Positions 33,252 through 43,164 are shown, numbered from the stretch's first letter. The stretch is 57,780 nucleotides of DNA from an uncultured Ruminococcus sp. (GCA_902760955.1 CACWIG010000007.1:1-57780); one strand, 5' to 3'. Made by a program: numbers and translations. The notes: generated by a model not told the origin, from the sequence alone.

Positions 33252-34013
33252 ATGGCAGAACAGAGCAATAAAGAGGATAAGCTGATTTTGTCAAGGGCGG
33301 AGGATGCTGTTGACTTTGCCAGGAATAAGTATCTAATCAAGGCGGTAGGTTTTTTAAACCCACATCAGCGTACCTTGATAAGCAGAAACATCGGTAATGC
33401 CTATGGGTGCAAGTGTTTGTTTGACGGGGGATATCCCGATGCGGAGCGTACTATGTTTGTATGCTGTCCTGAGTATGATGAATATGACATTGACGATATT
33501 GTTTCTGTAATAGAGATTACGGGCAGAGAACTTGTCGGACTTTCTCACAGAGATTATTTGGGAAGCCTGATGGGACTTGGTATAACACGGGAGAATATCG
33601 GAGATATTCTGGTGTCTGACAGCGGTGCTTTTATATTTGTTAAAGGCGAGATTGCAGATTATATAGTGCAAAATCTCAATAAAATTGGCAGAAAAGGAAT
33701 AAATACCAAGGTTGTTAAATGTTCACAGGCGAAAATCCCCGAGCCTAAGTATAAGGAGTTGCAGGGAACTGTTCCGTCGGAGCGTTTAGATGCGATTGTT
33801 GCCTTTGTTGCAGGCACGTCAAGAAGCAAAGCCTGTGAATTGATTGAAAAGGGATTGGTTTGTGTCAATTGGGAAGTTACAGATAACGTTTCCGCAAAAG
33901 TTTGCCAGGGTGATTTGCTTTCTGTCAGAGGAGTGGGCAGGTCAAGAATAAGATGCTTTGGCGGTTTGACAAGAAAAGGCAGATTGGGTATTATTGCTGA
34001 TAAGTTTGAATAA
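33252..34013 (+). CDS. ylmH: YlmH RNA-binding S4-domain protein
   Basis: A 253-residue protein with the YlmH fold: an N-terminal domain with FLNPHQRTLISR and a C-terminal S4 domain (VPSERLDAIVAFVAGTSRSKACELIEKGLVCVN). YlmH family members are S4-type RNA-binding proteins of the division cluster, reported to act in ribosome quality control. The membrane protein YlmG often found between sepF and ylmH is absent. The ATG at 33252 has no clear Shine-Dalgarno site, so translation may depend on the upstream gene 15 bases before. Confidence 0.93.
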   Translation: MAEQSNKEDKLILSRAEDAVDFARNKYLIKAVGFLNPHQRTLISRNIGNAYGCKCLFDGGYPDAERTMFVCCPEYDEYDIDDIVSVIEITGRELVGLSHRDYLGSLMGLGITRENIGDILVSDSGAFIFVKGEIADYIVQNLNKIGRKGINTKVVKCSQAKIPEPKYKELQGTVPSERLDAIVAFVAGTSRSKACELIEKGLVCVNWEVTDNVSAKVCQGDLLSVRGVGRSRIRCFGGLTRKGRLGIIADKFE

Positions 34014-34033
34014 TTTTAAGGAGTGAATTTTGT

Positions 34034-34726
34034 ATGCTGACACCTAAGGATATTGAAACAAAAATTTTTAAAATATCTTTCCGTGGTTATGATGTTTCTG
34101 AGGTTGACGACTTTTTGCAGGAAATTTGCGACAGCTATGTTGAAATTTACAGCGAGAACAAGAAGTATCAAGACAGTATAAAGCGTTTATCTGATGCGGT
34201 AGGACAGTACAAATCAATGGAAGAAACCATTACGGATGCGGTTACTGTGGCTGATAAGTCGGCAAGCGAAATCGAGATTGACGCAAAACAAAAAGCTGCG
34301 GCAATAATAAAAAATGCCGAAGATACTGCAAAGTCGATTGTGGCAGGTGCAGAGCAGAAAATTGCAAGCGAGGCATACAGATTAGATACTATAAAGAGAG
34401 AGATAGAGATTTACAAGGGTAAAATCATAGATTTGCTGAATGCACAGTTGAGTGTCCTAAAAGAATATCCCCAATCGGGAGATTTTGAAAGTAACTTAGG
34501 CAAAACTCACGAACAGCAGATGTGGAAGAGAAAAAGTGAAACATCCCTTGTAAAAGAAGACGTGGAAAAATCAGAAGATACCTGTGAAAACACAATGCCG
34601 ATTGAAACTGTCAGCGATACAGAAAGCGCTGATACGGCGGAGGATAAGACAGTAGAAAAAACAACACAGGAACTGCCTCGTATTTCTGTTGATGATAACG
34701 GCAAATATGTAGTATCTGATAAATAG
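34034..34726 (+). CDS. divIVA: DivIVA domain protein
   Basis: A 230-residue coiled-coil protein. Residues 1-40 are the membrane-binding DivIVA domain (LTPKDIETKIFKISFRGYDVSEVDDFLQEI). Two coiled-coil stretches follow to about residue 150, and then a long Glu/Thr-rich tail to the end. DivIVA senses curved membrane at poles and septa and recruits division and sporulation proteins. TAAGGAG lies upstream of the ATG. The acidic tail is longer than in Bacillus. A terminator follows. Confidence 0.95.
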   Translation: MLTPKDIETKIFKISFRGYDVSEVDDFLQEICDSYVEIYSENKKYQDSIKRLSDAVGQYKSMEETITDAVTVADKSASEIEIDAKQKAAAIIKNAEDTAKSIVAGAEQKIASEAYRLDTIKREIEIYKGKIIDLLNAQLSVLKEYPQSGDFESNLGKTHEQQMWKRKSETSLVKEDVEKSEDTCENTMPIETVSDTESADTAEDKTVEKTTQELPRISVDDNGKYVVSDK

Positions 34727-34742
34727 ACAGATAAATTTAATA

Positions 34743-34765
34743 GGGAACACATAGTGTTCCCTTTT
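34743..34765 (+). terminator. Terminator between divIVA and lspA
   Basis: An 8-bp perfect stem (GGGAACAC / GTGTTCCC) with ATA loop and TTTT follows divIVA by 16 bases. It may be partial, as lspA lies 30 bases downstream. Confidence 0.8.
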
Positions 34766-34795
34766 GTTGACTTTAATTTGGAGATTTGATGTATT

Positions 34796-35278
34796 ATGAC
34801 ATATATTATTGTTGCGATTGTTGTATGGTTGATTGATATTATTACCAAGATTTCGGCGGTTAAAGTGCTGATGCCCATAAGCTCCGTTGAGGTAATAAAA
34901 AATATTTTAAGTTTTACTTATGTTGAAAACAGGGGGATTGCCTTTGGTATGTTTGCGGGACGAAGAGTTTTCTTTATAATCGTGTCTGTAATCATACTTG
35001 CGGCAGTTGTGTTTGTTGTCGTTAAGACACCTAAGCTGAGCAGAAGTGCGTTCTTAAAGCTTGGCGGAGCATTGGTAATAAGCGGTGCTGTGGGCAATCT
35101 GACAGACAGAATTATTAAGGGGTTTGTTGTTGATTTTATTGAGGTAAAATTTATAGATTTCCCCGTGTTTAACATTGCGGACATTGCTGTATGTGTGGGT
35201 GCCGCAATGTTGATTATACATTTTTTGTTCTTTGATGGTAAAAATGTCAGTTCGGCGGAGGATAAGGGTGATGAATGA
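34796..35278 (+). CDS. lspA: Lipoprotein signal peptidase
   Basis: A 160-residue membrane aspartyl protease with four helices. The catalytic Asp residues are in GAVGNLTDRIIKG and VFNIADIAV, and FTYVENRGIAFG is the conserved active-site-adjacent motif. LspA cuts the signal peptide of prolipoproteins after lipid is added, and would process the rhodanese lipoprotein of this window. The C-terminal tail (DGKNVSSAEDKGDE) is charged. rluD overlaps its stop codon by eight bases. Confidence 0.97.
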   Translation: MTYIIVAIVVWLIDIITKISAVKVLMPISSVEVIKNILSFTYVENRGIAFGMFAGRRVFFIIVSVIILAAVVFVVVKTPKLSRSAFLKLGGALVISGAVGNLTDRIIKGFVVDFIEVKFIDFPVFNIADIAVCVGAAMLIIHFLFFDGKNVSSAEDKGDE

Positions 35279-36191
35279 GCCTTTTGTTATAAAAGTGACG
35301 GAGGAGTTTTCGGGTATCAGAATTGATAAGTTTATAAGCGATAACCTTGAAGACTTGACACGTTCATATGTTCAAAGGTTAATGTACGAAGGCAATATAA
35401 CCGTAAACAGCGATGGTGTTAAGTCAAACTATAAGGTAAGAAATGGTGATGTAATTACTGTTATCGTTCCTGAGATAAAGGAGCCTGATATTCTGCCTGA
35501 GAATATTCCGCTGGATATAGTCTACGAGGACAGCGATATGCTTGTTGTGAACAAACCCCAGGGTATGGTTGTTCACCCTGCTGTGGGGAATTACACGGGA
35601 ACATTGGTAAATGCTCTGATGTATCATTGCGGAGATAGTCTGTCGGGAATAAACGGAGAAAAAAGACCAGGAATATTGCATAGAATAGATAAGGACACCA
35701 GCGGACTTTTAATGGTTGCCAAAAGTGACAGAGCACATTTGGGATTGGCAGAGCAGATAAAAGAGCATAGCCTGACACGTGCCTACAAGGCTTTGGTTCA
35801 CGGAGGGTTTACCGAGGATAAGGGAATGTATGCCGATCCTATCGGCAGGCATCCTATTGACAGAAAAAAGATGGCGGTGAGTTATAAGAACTCTCGTGAG
35901 GCGGTTACCCACTACAATGTTTTAGAGCGGTTTGGCAAATATACTTATGTGGAGTGTATTTTAGAAACAGGCAGAACTCACCAAATAAGAGTGCATATGT
36001 CACATCACGGACATCCTGTTGTGGGGGATAAGACCTATGGTGTACGCAAAGAGGAGTTTAAACTTGACGGTCAGCTTTTGCACGCTTATAAAATTGGTTT
36101 TGTTCACCCTGTCAGCGGTGAGTATATGGAATTTGAAGCAGAAATTCCCGATTACTATAAAAATGTTCTGTACATTTTGAGAAATAAATGA
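35271..36191 (+). CDS. rluD: RluD family 23S rRNA pseudouridine synthase
   Basis: A 306-residue protein. Residues about 10-75 are an S4 RNA-binding domain (IRIDKFISDNLEDLTRSYVQRLMYEGNITVN). The catalytic domain contains HRIDKDTSGLLMVAKSD with the nucleophile Asp, and ends with TGRTHQIRVHMSHHGHPVVGD. It turns specific uridines of 23S rRNA to pseudouridine; the exact sites cannot be told. ATG at 35271 overlaps the end of lspA, so the genes are coupled; the pair is conserved in Firmicutes. Confidence 0.95.
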   Translation: MNEPFVIKVTEEFSGIRIDKFISDNLEDLTRSYVQRLMYEGNITVNSDGVKSNYKVRNGDVITVIVPEIKEPDILPENIPLDIVYEDSDMLVVNKPQGMVVHPAVGNYTGTLVNALMYHCGDSLSGINGEKRPGILHRIDKDTSGLLMVAKSDRAHLGLAEQIKEHSLTRAYKALVHGGFTEDKGMYADPIGRHPIDRKKMAVSYKNSREAVTHYNVLERFGKYTYVECILETGRTHQIRVHMSHHGHPVVGDKTYGVRKEEFKLDGQLLHAYKIGFVHPVSGEYMEFEAEIPDYYKNVLYILRNK

Positions 36192-36231
36192 TATGATATA
36201 ATAAAATAAATTTATATGGGGAGAGGTATTT

Positions 36232-37536
36232 GTGAAAAAATTTTTATGCGGTTTGTTGACAGCGATTATGTTGACATCTGCGTTTGCGGTTTACGCTGAC
36301 GAGGATGTTCTGTCCATTGCAGAGGAAAAAGTAAATGAAGAACTTAATACTGTTGAAGAAGAAACAGCAAAGGAAGAAAAGAATGATGATGACAAGTCTT
36401 TGACATATGATAAGATTTATGTAGATTTAAAACTTATTCCAAGAATGAAAGTCGTAGATTCGTTTGCTAAACTTGAGATTTGCACCAAAGATGATAAGGT
36501 CATAGAAGAAAAGGTTGAGTGGGTAGGCGGAATAACCGAAAAGCTCAGCTTTGAGTTTGATGTTCCCGAATACAGCTTAGGTGAAAGTTTTATTCTAAAA
36601 TTAAAAGGCGGTTTGCGTTACATCAAGTATTATGATGATGTATATACGGCAGAGCAAGGGATTAAACTTGATACATACGGATATACAGACGACAAGGGTG
36701 AATTTGTTGCGGGCAACAGATTTGCATTGGACGGTTGTCCTGAGTATGAACACGGTATTGTTGCATATGTTGAGGGTAAGCAGATAAAACTTTCACCATA
36801 TGCAAGACTTATTAACGACGTTGCTATGGTGCCTGTAAGACCTGTGGCTGAGGCTATGGGACTTGATGTTCGCTATGATGAGAGATATAACAGCGTTGTA
36901 TGCGAAATAGGCGGAAAGCAGGCTATATTTAATGTTGGTATGAAGTATGCAACATTGCTGGGAGAAGATACATACCTTCCCGAAACCTGCACATTTATCG
37001 GCGATACGGTTTTTGTTCCGATAAGAAGCCTCGCCGAAGCATTCGGAGCAGAGGTGAAGGCTCTTGATTTTGATGACCATATAGATGTTTGTATTGGCGA
37101 ATCACCTGTTGTAAAAGAGTATATGCAGCAAATCCCTGTGAACAGATATGGAATTACAAGCAGAACGTCATATCTTGTATGGGTTGATAAATCTGATTAC
37201 AGAGTCCGTGTATATACAGGCTCTCAGTATAAGTGGAAGCAGGTTGCGTCATTCCCGTGTGCAATCGGTGCCCCAGGGACACCTACTATCACAGGAAGTT
37301 TTGAATATCAATACAGAGTATCAAGCTGGAATTATTCAGGATATTATGTAGGCCCGTGTCTTGTGTTCTATGGGGGATATGCACTTCATTCTACACTTTT
37401 GCAGTACAATGGTGTTCCGTATGATGACCGTGTAGGTGTTATGATTTCTCACGGCTGTGTCAGACTTCACAAATCGGATATAGATTGGATTGCCGCAAGA
37501 CTTCCTATCGGCAGCAGAATTTATGTAACTGAATAG
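36232..37536 (+). CDS. Secreted L,D-transpeptidase with stalk domain
   Basis: A 434-residue secreted protein. Residues 1-22 are a signal peptide. Residues about 165-290 hold a pair of stalk (copper amine oxidase N-terminal) repeats (VAMVPVRPVAEAMGLDVRY, VFVPIRSLAEAFGAEVKA). Residues 310-434 are a YkuD catalytic domain with the active site SHGCVRLHKSDIDW; Cys is near residue 407. It forms 3-3 cross-links or anchors proteins to peptidoglycan. The GTG start follows GGGAGAGG. A terminator lies six bases after the stop. Confidence 0.95.
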   Translation: MKKFLCGLLTAIMLTSAFAVYADEDVLSIAEEKVNEELNTVEEETAKEEKNDDDKSLTYDKIYVDLKLIPRMKVVDSFAKLEICTKDDKVIEEKVEWVGGITEKLSFEFDVPEYSLGESFILKLKGGLRYIKYYDDVYTAEQGIKLDTYGYTDDKGEFVAGNRFALDGCPEYEHGIVAYVEGKQIKLSPYARLINDVAMVPVRPVAEAMGLDVRYDERYNSVVCEIGGKQAIFNVGMKYATLLGEDTYLPETCTFIGDTVFVPIRSLAEAFGAEVKALDFDDHIDVCIGESPVVKEYMQQIPVNRYGITSRTSYLVWVDKSDYRVRVYTGSQYKWKQVASFPCAIGAPGTPTITGSFEYQYRVSSWNYSGYYVGPCLVFYGGYALHSTLLQYNGVPYDDRVGVMISHGCVRLHKSDIDWIAARLPIGSRIYVTE

Positions 37537-37542
37537 CATTAC

Positions 37543-37573
37543 AAGGGTGACCGATTTTACGGCCGCCCTTTTT
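37543..37573 (+). terminator. Terminator after L,D-transpeptidase gene
   Basis: An 11-bp stem (AAGGGTGACCG with CGGCCGCCCTT, one wobble and one mismatch) followed by T5. Confidence 0.8.
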
Positions 37574-37734
37574 GTGAATTATTTTATTAAAGTATTTGTA
37601 AAAATATGTGGAAATATATATATTATTTGTTATTTTTTAAGTAGACAAGAGCTGTTGTTTTGTGGTAAAATATAGATTAGATAAGTATAGTAATCAATAT
37701 GATATGTTAAATATAGAGGGGGACAGAACACAGG

Positions 37735-38646
37735 ATGAAGCATTTGCTTGGAATAAAAGGACTAACCACCGAGGAGATAATTGAAATTCTTGACAGAGCT
37801 GAAAGAATGAAACACGAGGTTCTGGAGGGCGGCAAGAAGGACAATCTTTTGTCGGGCAAGAGTGTTATCACTCTGTTTTATGAGAACAGCACAAGAACTC
37901 GCTTGTCATTTGAGCTTGCATCAAAATATTTAGGTGCGACAGCGGCAAATATTACTGCATCGGGAAGCAGCGTGGAAAAGGGCGAAACATTAGAGGACAC
38001 AGGAAAGACCATTGACGAGATGGGGGCCGATGCTGTTATTGTAAGGCACGCTTCTTCGGGGGCGCCCCATATGCTTTCCAACTACACTAATGCATCTGTT
38101 ATAAATGCAGGTGACGGAATGAATGAGCATCCGACTCAGGCTTTGCTTGACTTTATGACGATGCGTGAAAAGTATGGTAGTTTTGAAGGACTTAAGGTTT
38201 CTATAATAGGCGATGTAAAGCACAGCCGTGTTGCAAGAAGTAATATATACGGACTTACTAAGTTAGGTGCTGAGGTGGTATTGTGTGCACCCACAACACT
38301 TATGCCTGCCGAAATCGAAAGACTAAATGTAGAGGTTACAACTGATGCGGATTATGCGGCACATAATGCAGATGTTATTATGGGTTTGCGTATACAGCTT
38401 GAAAGACAAAAGAGCGGTTTGTTCCCATCTGTCCGCGAATATCACAAGCTGTTCGGTATAGACAGCAGAAGAGTGGCACTTGCAAAGAAGGATGCCATCG
38501 TAATGCACCCTGGTCCTGTGAACCGCGGCGTTGAACTTTCGGCAGATGTGGCAGACGGACCTCAATCTGTTATTGGCGGTCAGGTTACGAACGGCGTATG
38601 TGTGCGTATGGCTGTTCTTGATATGCTTACAGGAGGAAATAAATAG
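37735..38646 (+). CDS. pyrB: Aspartate carbamoyltransferase catalytic chain
   Basis: A 303-residue enzyme joining carbamoyl phosphate and aspartate, step two of pyrimidine synthesis. FYENSTRTRLSFELA binds carbamoyl phosphate; HPTQALLDF and HPGPVNRGVEL are the usual signatures. No regulatory chain pyrI is present, the Bacillus-type arrangement. It opens the pyrBCFKDE operon. A possible promoter (TAGACA, 18 bases, TAAAAT) lies about 40-80 bases upstream, and there is no room for a long PyrR attenuator. GGGGGACA lies before the ATG. Confidence 0.98.
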   Translation: MKHLLGIKGLTTEEIIEILDRAERMKHEVLEGGKKDNLLSGKSVITLFYENSTRTRLSFELASKYLGATAANITASGSSVEKGETLEDTGKTIDEMGADAVIVRHASSGAPHMLSNYTNASVINAGDGMNEHPTQALLDFMTMREKYGSFEGLKVSIIGDVKHSRVARSNIYGLTKLGAEVVLCAPTTLMPAEIERLNVEVTTDADYAAHNADVIMGLRIQLERQKSGLFPSVREYHKLFGIDSRRVALAKKDAIVMHPGPVNRGVELSADVADGPQSVIGGQVTNGVCVRMAVLDMLTGGNK

Positions 38647-38697
38647 ACTAATAAAGACAGATTTATGCCGATACATAACGGCGGAATGGAGATAACT

Positions 38698-39972
38698 ATG
38701 AAGCAGATTATAAAAAACGGTTTTGTGATAAACCCTGCACAAGGATTTTCGGGGAAAGCCGATATATTGATAAATTACGGAGTTATTGAAAGAGTAGCAG
38801 AAAATATAAACGACTATGATGCCAAAGTTATAGATGCTGAAAATATGATTGTTGCACCGGGGCTTGTGGACTTGCACGTGCATTTCAGGGAACCCGGGTA
38901 CGAGCATAAGGAGAATATCTTAACAGGCAGCCGTTCTGCAGCAAGGGGTGGTGTTACCACAGTTTTGTGTATGCCAAACACCAACCCTCCCATTGATAAT
39001 GCGGCACTTGTTGAATATGTTATTAACCGTGGTAAAAAGGCAGGACTTATAAACGTGCTGACAACAGGTTGTGTTACCAAGGGACAGAAGGGCGAGGAAC
39101 TGACAGAGATGGCTGAGCTTAAAGAGTCAGGTGCCGTCGCATTTTCTGATGACGGCAGACCCGTATCATCATCAGGTATTATGCGTCGTGCGTTGCAGTA
39201 TGCCAATATGATAGATATGCCTATAATGGACCATTGTGAGGATTTATCTCTTGTGGATAACGGCAGTATGAATGATGGGTTTACTTCCACCTATCTTGGA
39301 CTCAGAGGTATACCTAAATCTGCCGAGAGTGCGGCTGTCAGTCGTGATATACTCCTTGCCGAAGAGCTTGGAGCTAAACTTCACATTTGCCACATCAGCA
39401 CAAAAAACTCAATCGAGGCTGTACGTGCGGCAAAGGCGAGAGGTGCAAGAATAACAGCTGAGACCGCCCCTCATTATTTTGCTCTTACGGACAAGGCGTG
39501 TGACGGCTTTAATACCAACGCAAAAATGAACCCTCCCCTCCGTGATGATGAGGATGTAGAGGCTATTATTTCGGCTTTGGCTGACGGAACAATTGATGCA
39601 ATCGCAACAGACCACGCTCCACATCACAGCGATGATAAGAGAATTGAGTTTGAAAAGGCTGCAAACGGAATAGTAGGGCTTGAAACATCACTGCCTTTGG
39701 GAATAACTTATCTTGTTAAAACAGGCAGACTTTCTATGATGCAGCTTATTGAAAAAATGAGTACAAAGCCTGCTGAAATTATAAATTGCGGCAGAGGTAC
39801 TCTCAATGTGGGTGCACCTGCTGATATTGTTATCTTTGATGAAAACGAAAAATATACGGTTGACGCATCTTCATTTGCTTCAAAGGGCAAGAATACTCCG
39901 TTTAATAATATGGAATTATACGGAAGGGTGCATCGCACAATAACAGGCGGTAAAACTGTATTTTCGCTATAA
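38698..39972 (+). CDS. pyrC: Dihydroorotase
   Basis: A 424-residue metal-dependent amidohydrolase closing carbamoyl-aspartate to dihydroorotate. VDLHVHFREPG is the HxH metal motif with the conserved R-E-P-G; HCEDLSL, HICHIST and ATDHAPH complete the metal site. This is the longer class I type used by Gram-positives. The ATG at 38698 has GGAG seven bases upstream. It is 51 bases after pyrB. Confidence 0.97.
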   Translation: MKQIIKNGFVINPAQGFSGKADILINYGVIERVAENINDYDAKVIDAENMIVAPGLVDLHVHFREPGYEHKENILTGSRSAARGGVTTVLCMPNTNPPIDNAALVEYVINRGKKAGLINVLTTGCVTKGQKGEELTEMAELKESGAVAFSDDGRPVSSSGIMRRALQYANMIDMPIMDHCEDLSLVDNGSMNDGFTSTYLGLRGIPKSAESAAVSRDILLAEELGAKLHICHISTKNSIEAVRAAKARGARITAETAPHYFALTDKACDGFNTNAKMNPPLRDDEDVEAIISALADGTIDAIATDHAPHHSDDKRIEFEKAANGIVGLETSLPLGITYLVKTGRLSMMQLIEKMSTKPAEIINCGRGTLNVGAPADIVIFDENEKYTVDASSFASKGKNTPFNNMELYGRVHRTITGGKTVFSL

Positions 39973-39999
39973 ACTAAATGTCAGAAAGGATTGACTGAA

Positions 40000-40902
40000 A
40001 TGATAGATACACTAATTGAGAAGATTAAGGAGAAGGGTAACCCGACAGTTGCGGGACTTGACCCAAAGCTTGCATATCTTCCTGAGGAAATGAAAAAGAA
40101 GGCTTTTGACCAATACGGCGAAACCTTTGAAGGAGCGGCAAATGCTATATTTGAGTTTAACAAGGAATTGATAGATGCTCTGTATGATATTGTTCCTGCT
40201 GTTAAGCCCCAATCCGCATACTACGAGATGTATGGCATAGAGGGAATAAAGTGCTTGAAAAAGACAATAGATTATGCAAAAGAAAAGGGAATGTATGTTA
40301 TTCTTGACGCTAAAAGAGGGGATATCGGTGCCACCTCTGAGGCGTATGCAACAGCATATTTGGGCAACACCGAAATTGGCGAAAAAACAGAGCCTGCCTT
40401 TGATGCGGACTGTCTGACAGTCAATCCCTATCTTGGCTCTGACGGCGTAATGCCTTTTGTAAAAATGTGCGAGAGCAGAAATAAAGGAATTTTCGCTCTT
40501 GTAAAAACATCTAATAAATCGTCAGGGGAGCTTCAGGACTTAAAGTCAGGCGGAAGATATATCTATGAGGTTGTGGCTGACTTAGTTAAGGAATGGGGAA
40601 GTACAACAATCGGTATGTACGGATACAGCAATGTCGGTGCAGTTGTCGGTGCCACATATCCCGAACAAGCTGAGGTTTTAAGAAAACTTATGCCTCACAC
40701 TTACTTCCTTGTTCCGGGGTATGGTGCACAAGGCGGTGGTGCAAAGGATGTTGTACCTTGCTTTAATAATGATGGTATGGGTGCTATTGTTAACGCATCG
40801 CGTTCTATTATGTGTGCATATATGAAGAACGGAGGTTCTGTCGGCGAGGCGGCAAGAAAAGAAGCCATCAGAATGCGTGACGATATTACAAGTGCTCTCT
40901 AA
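40000..40902 (+). CDS. pyrF: Orotidine 5'-phosphate decarboxylase
   Basis: A 300-residue TIM-barrel enzyme making UMP from OMP. It belongs to the longer type 2 branch: AGLDPKLAYLPEEM, VKPQSAYYEMYG, catalytic DAKRGDIGATSEAYA and FLVPGYGAQGGGAKDV. The ATG at 40000 is preferred over the TTG at 39991, whose ribosome site would be too close. It lies in the middle of the pyr operon, 14 bases before pyrK. Confidence 0.96.
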   Translation: MIDTLIEKIKEKGNPTVAGLDPKLAYLPEEMKKKAFDQYGETFEGAANAIFEFNKELIDALYDIVPAVKPQSAYYEMYGIEGIKCLKKTIDYAKEKGMYVILDAKRGDIGATSEAYATAYLGNTEIGEKTEPAFDADCLTVNPYLGSDGVMPFVKMCESRNKGIFALVKTSNKSSGELQDLKSGGRYIYEVVADLVKEWGSTTIGMYGYSNVGAVVGATYPEQAEVLRKLMPHTYFLVPGYGAQGGGAKDVVPCFNNDGMGAIVNASRSIMCAYMKNGGSVGEAARKEAIRMRDDITSAL

Positions 40903-40916
40903 AGGGGGAATTTTAA

Positions 40917-41663
40917 TTGGATTGTATTTTAACCGAAAAAAACAAGTTAGCTGATAATATATATGATTTTAAAATAAAATCAACATCTCTTGCGGAAAAT
41001 GCTAAGGCAGGACAGTTCTTGCATATTCTGTGCGGAGGCAATGGGTATCTCCGCAGACCTATCAGTATCTGCGAGGTTATTGATGGTGAGTATGTAAGAT
41101 TTATATTTCAGGTCAAGGGCGAGGGTACGACAGCACTTGCCAATGCAAATGTGGGTGACACTATAGATGTACTTGGTCCTTTGGGTAACGGCTTTTCCTT
41201 TGAAGAATGTGACAATGTTATCGTAATCGGCGGCGGTATAGGAATTTTTCCGCTTTTGGAGGTCACAAAAAGACTTGGTAAAAAGGCGATAGTTTTACTC
41301 GGCTTCCGTTCGGCTGAAAATGTTATACTCGAAGACGAATTTGCAAAGTATACCGACAGAATATTTGTTGCAACAGAAGATGGCTCCTGCGGATATAAGG
41401 GTTATATCACAGATTTAATGAGAAACATTTTGGAAACAAATAAAGTTGACAGGATATATTCCTGCGGACCTATGCCGATGATGAAGGCTGTGTCCTCTGT
41501 TGCCGTAGATAAGCAGATTGATACACAAGTATCTTTAGAGGAGCGTATGGGTTGCGGAATAGGTGCTTGCGTTACTTGCACCTGCAACATAAACGGCGGA
41601 CGTAAAAGGGTTTGCAAGGACGGACCTGTATTTTCTGCATCGGAGGTGGAATGGGATGCCTGA
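40917..41663 (+). CDS. pyrK: Dihydroorotate dehydrogenase electron-transfer subunit
   Basis: A 248-residue FAD/[2Fe-2S] protein. GYLRRPISICEV binds FAD, VIGGGIGIFPLLEVTKRLG binds NAD, and the C-terminal cluster ligands are in CGIGACVTCTC and RVCKDGPVF. With PyrD it forms the NAD-linked dihydroorotate dehydrogenase B. It starts at TTG, with GGGGGAA eight bases upstream. Its end overlaps the pyrD start by eight bases, fitting a tight complex. Confidence 0.97.
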   Translation: MDCILTEKNKLADNIYDFKIKSTSLAENAKAGQFLHILCGGNGYLRRPISICEVIDGEYVRFIFQVKGEGTTALANANVGDTIDVLGPLGNGFSFEECDNVIVIGGGIGIFPLLEVTKRLGKKAIVLLGFRSAENVILEDEFAKYTDRIFVATEDGSCGYKGYITDLMRNILETNKVDRIYSCGPMPMMKAVSSVAVDKQIDTQVSLEERMGCGIGACVTCTCNINGGRKRVCKDGPVFSASEVEWDA

Positions 41664-42564
41664 TTTGAAGATAAATATTGCAGGAGTTGAGTGGAATAAT
41701 CCCGTAACAACTGCGTCGGGAACATTCGGTTTTGGTGAGGAATACGGTCAGTATTTTGATTTGTCAGCACTTGGAGCGGTCTGCGTAAAGGCTTTGTCTG
41801 CTGTTCCGAGGCTGGGAAACCCATCACCGAGAATTGCAGAAACACCTATGGGAATTTTAAACAGCGTTGGACTTCAAAACCCAGGGGTTGAATATTTTAA
41901 AGAAAATTATCTTGCAAAGCTCAGAACATATGACACCAAGATAATAGCGAACCTTTGCGGAAGTTCAATCGACGATTATGTTAAGGCGGCAGAAATGTTG
42001 GGCGATTGCGTTGATATGCTGGAACTCAATATCTCCTGTCCTAATGTTAAGGTTGGCGGTATGGCTTTCGGAACAGACCCACGTTCAACCGAAGAGATTA
42101 CAACTGCTGTTAAAAAGGTTGCCAAGGCACCTTTGATAGTTAAGCTGTCGCCAAACGTAACAGACGTATGTGAGATAGCAAAGGCTGCTGAGGCAGGCGG
42201 TGCAGATGCATTGTCGCTTATCAACACCTTGCTTGGTATGAAGATAGATATTCATACAAGAAAACCTATTTTGAAAAACAACACGGGCGGACTTTCAGGC
42301 CCTGCTATAAAACCTGTTGCTGTAAGAATGGTGAGCCAGGTATATCACGCTGTTAAACTGCCGTTGATAGGTATGGGCGGAATATCAAATGGTGAGGACG
42401 CCATTGAGTTTATGCTTGCAGGGGCAACTGCCGTTGCAGTAGGTACAGCGGGCTTTGTCAATCCATATGCTTGGGTTGATACCGTTTGCGGAATTGAAAA
42501 ATATTTAGTTGAAAATAAAATAGAAAAAGTAACCGACATTGTGGGACAGGCTGAATTATACTAA
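41656..42564 (+). CDS. pyrD: Dihydroorotate dehydrogenase B, catalytic subunit
   Basis: A 302-residue FMN TIM-barrel enzyme oxidising dihydroorotate to orotate. PVTTASGTFGFGEEYGQYFD is the type 1B start, NISCPNVKVGG is the conserved strand with the catalytic Cys, and IGMGGISNGEDAIEFMLAGATAVAVGTA binds FMN phosphate. It pairs with PyrK encoded just upstream, and so uses NAD. The start overlaps pyrK by eight bases. Confidence 0.97.
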   Translation: MPDLKINIAGVEWNNPVTTASGTFGFGEEYGQYFDLSALGAVCVKALSAVPRLGNPSPRIAETPMGILNSVGLQNPGVEYFKENYLAKLRTYDTKIIANLCGSSIDDYVKAAEMLGDCVDMLELNISCPNVKVGGMAFGTDPRSTEEITTAVKKVAKAPLIVKLSPNVTDVCEIAKAAEAGGADALSLINTLLGMKIDIHTRKPILKNNTGGLSGPAIKPVAVRMVSQVYHAVKLPLIGMGGISNGEDAIEFMLAGATAVAVGTAGFVNPYAWVDTVCGIEKYLVENKIEKVTDIVGQAELY

Positions 42565-42588
42565 AATTATAAGAGAGGATTGACGAAT

Positions 42589-43164
42589 ATGACAAATAAT
42601 GAAATTATTGAGATGTTAAAAGAGGCAGAGGTTTTATTGGAGGGACACTTCCTTTTGACTTCGGGCAGACACAGTGATAAGTATATGCAGTGTGCAAAGA
42701 TTTTCCAAGACTCAAAGTACAGTGTTCCCCTTTGCGGTGAGCTTGTTGAAAAGTATAAAAATGACAACATTGAAGTTGTAATAGGACCTGCTATCGGTGC
42801 AATTCAGATGGCATATGAGGTTGGAAAACAGCTTGGAGTTAAAAATATTTTCGCAGAGCGTGAAAACGGAAAGATGACTCTAAGACGCGGTTTCACAATC
42901 GAAAAGGGACAGAGAGTTCTTGTGGTTGAAGACGTTGTTACAACAGGCGGCAGTGTAAGAGAGGTTATTGAGTTGGTTGAGCAATGCGGCGGTGTTGTTG
43001 CAGGAGTTGGCTCTATCGTTGACAGAACAGGCGGCAAGATTGACTTTGGCGTACCTTATAAGAGTGCGTTTTCAATGGATATCACATCATATGAGGCAGA
43101 CGAGTGTCCTATTTGCAAAACAGGTGCTCCCCTCGTAAAGCCTGGCAGCAGAAACGTAAAATGA
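42589..43164 (+). CDS. pyrE: Orotate phosphoribosyltransferase
   Basis: A 191-residue enzyme adding ribose-5-phosphate to orotate from PRPP. The PRPP loop is [31 protein letters not shown] and [19 protein letters not shown] are also typical. The ATG at 42589 has GAGG about ten bases upstream. It ends the pyrimidine genes, and its last codon overlaps the radC start (ATGA), so radC is read in the same transcript. Confidence 0.97.
   Translation: MTNNEIIEMLKEAEVLLEGHFLLTSGRHSDKYMQCAKIFQDSKYSVPLCGELVEKYKNDNIEVVIGPAIGAIQMAYEVGKQLGVKNIFAERENGKMTLRRGFTIEKGQRVLVVEDVVTTGGSVREVIELVEQCGGVVAGVGSIVDRTGGKIDFGVPYKSAFSMDITSYEADECPICKTGAPLVKPGSRNVK

Noticed and set aside
37574-37734. Possible PyrR attenuator before pyrB
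   Set aside because: The leader downstream of the promoter is short and I see no alternating terminator/antiterminator hairpins.
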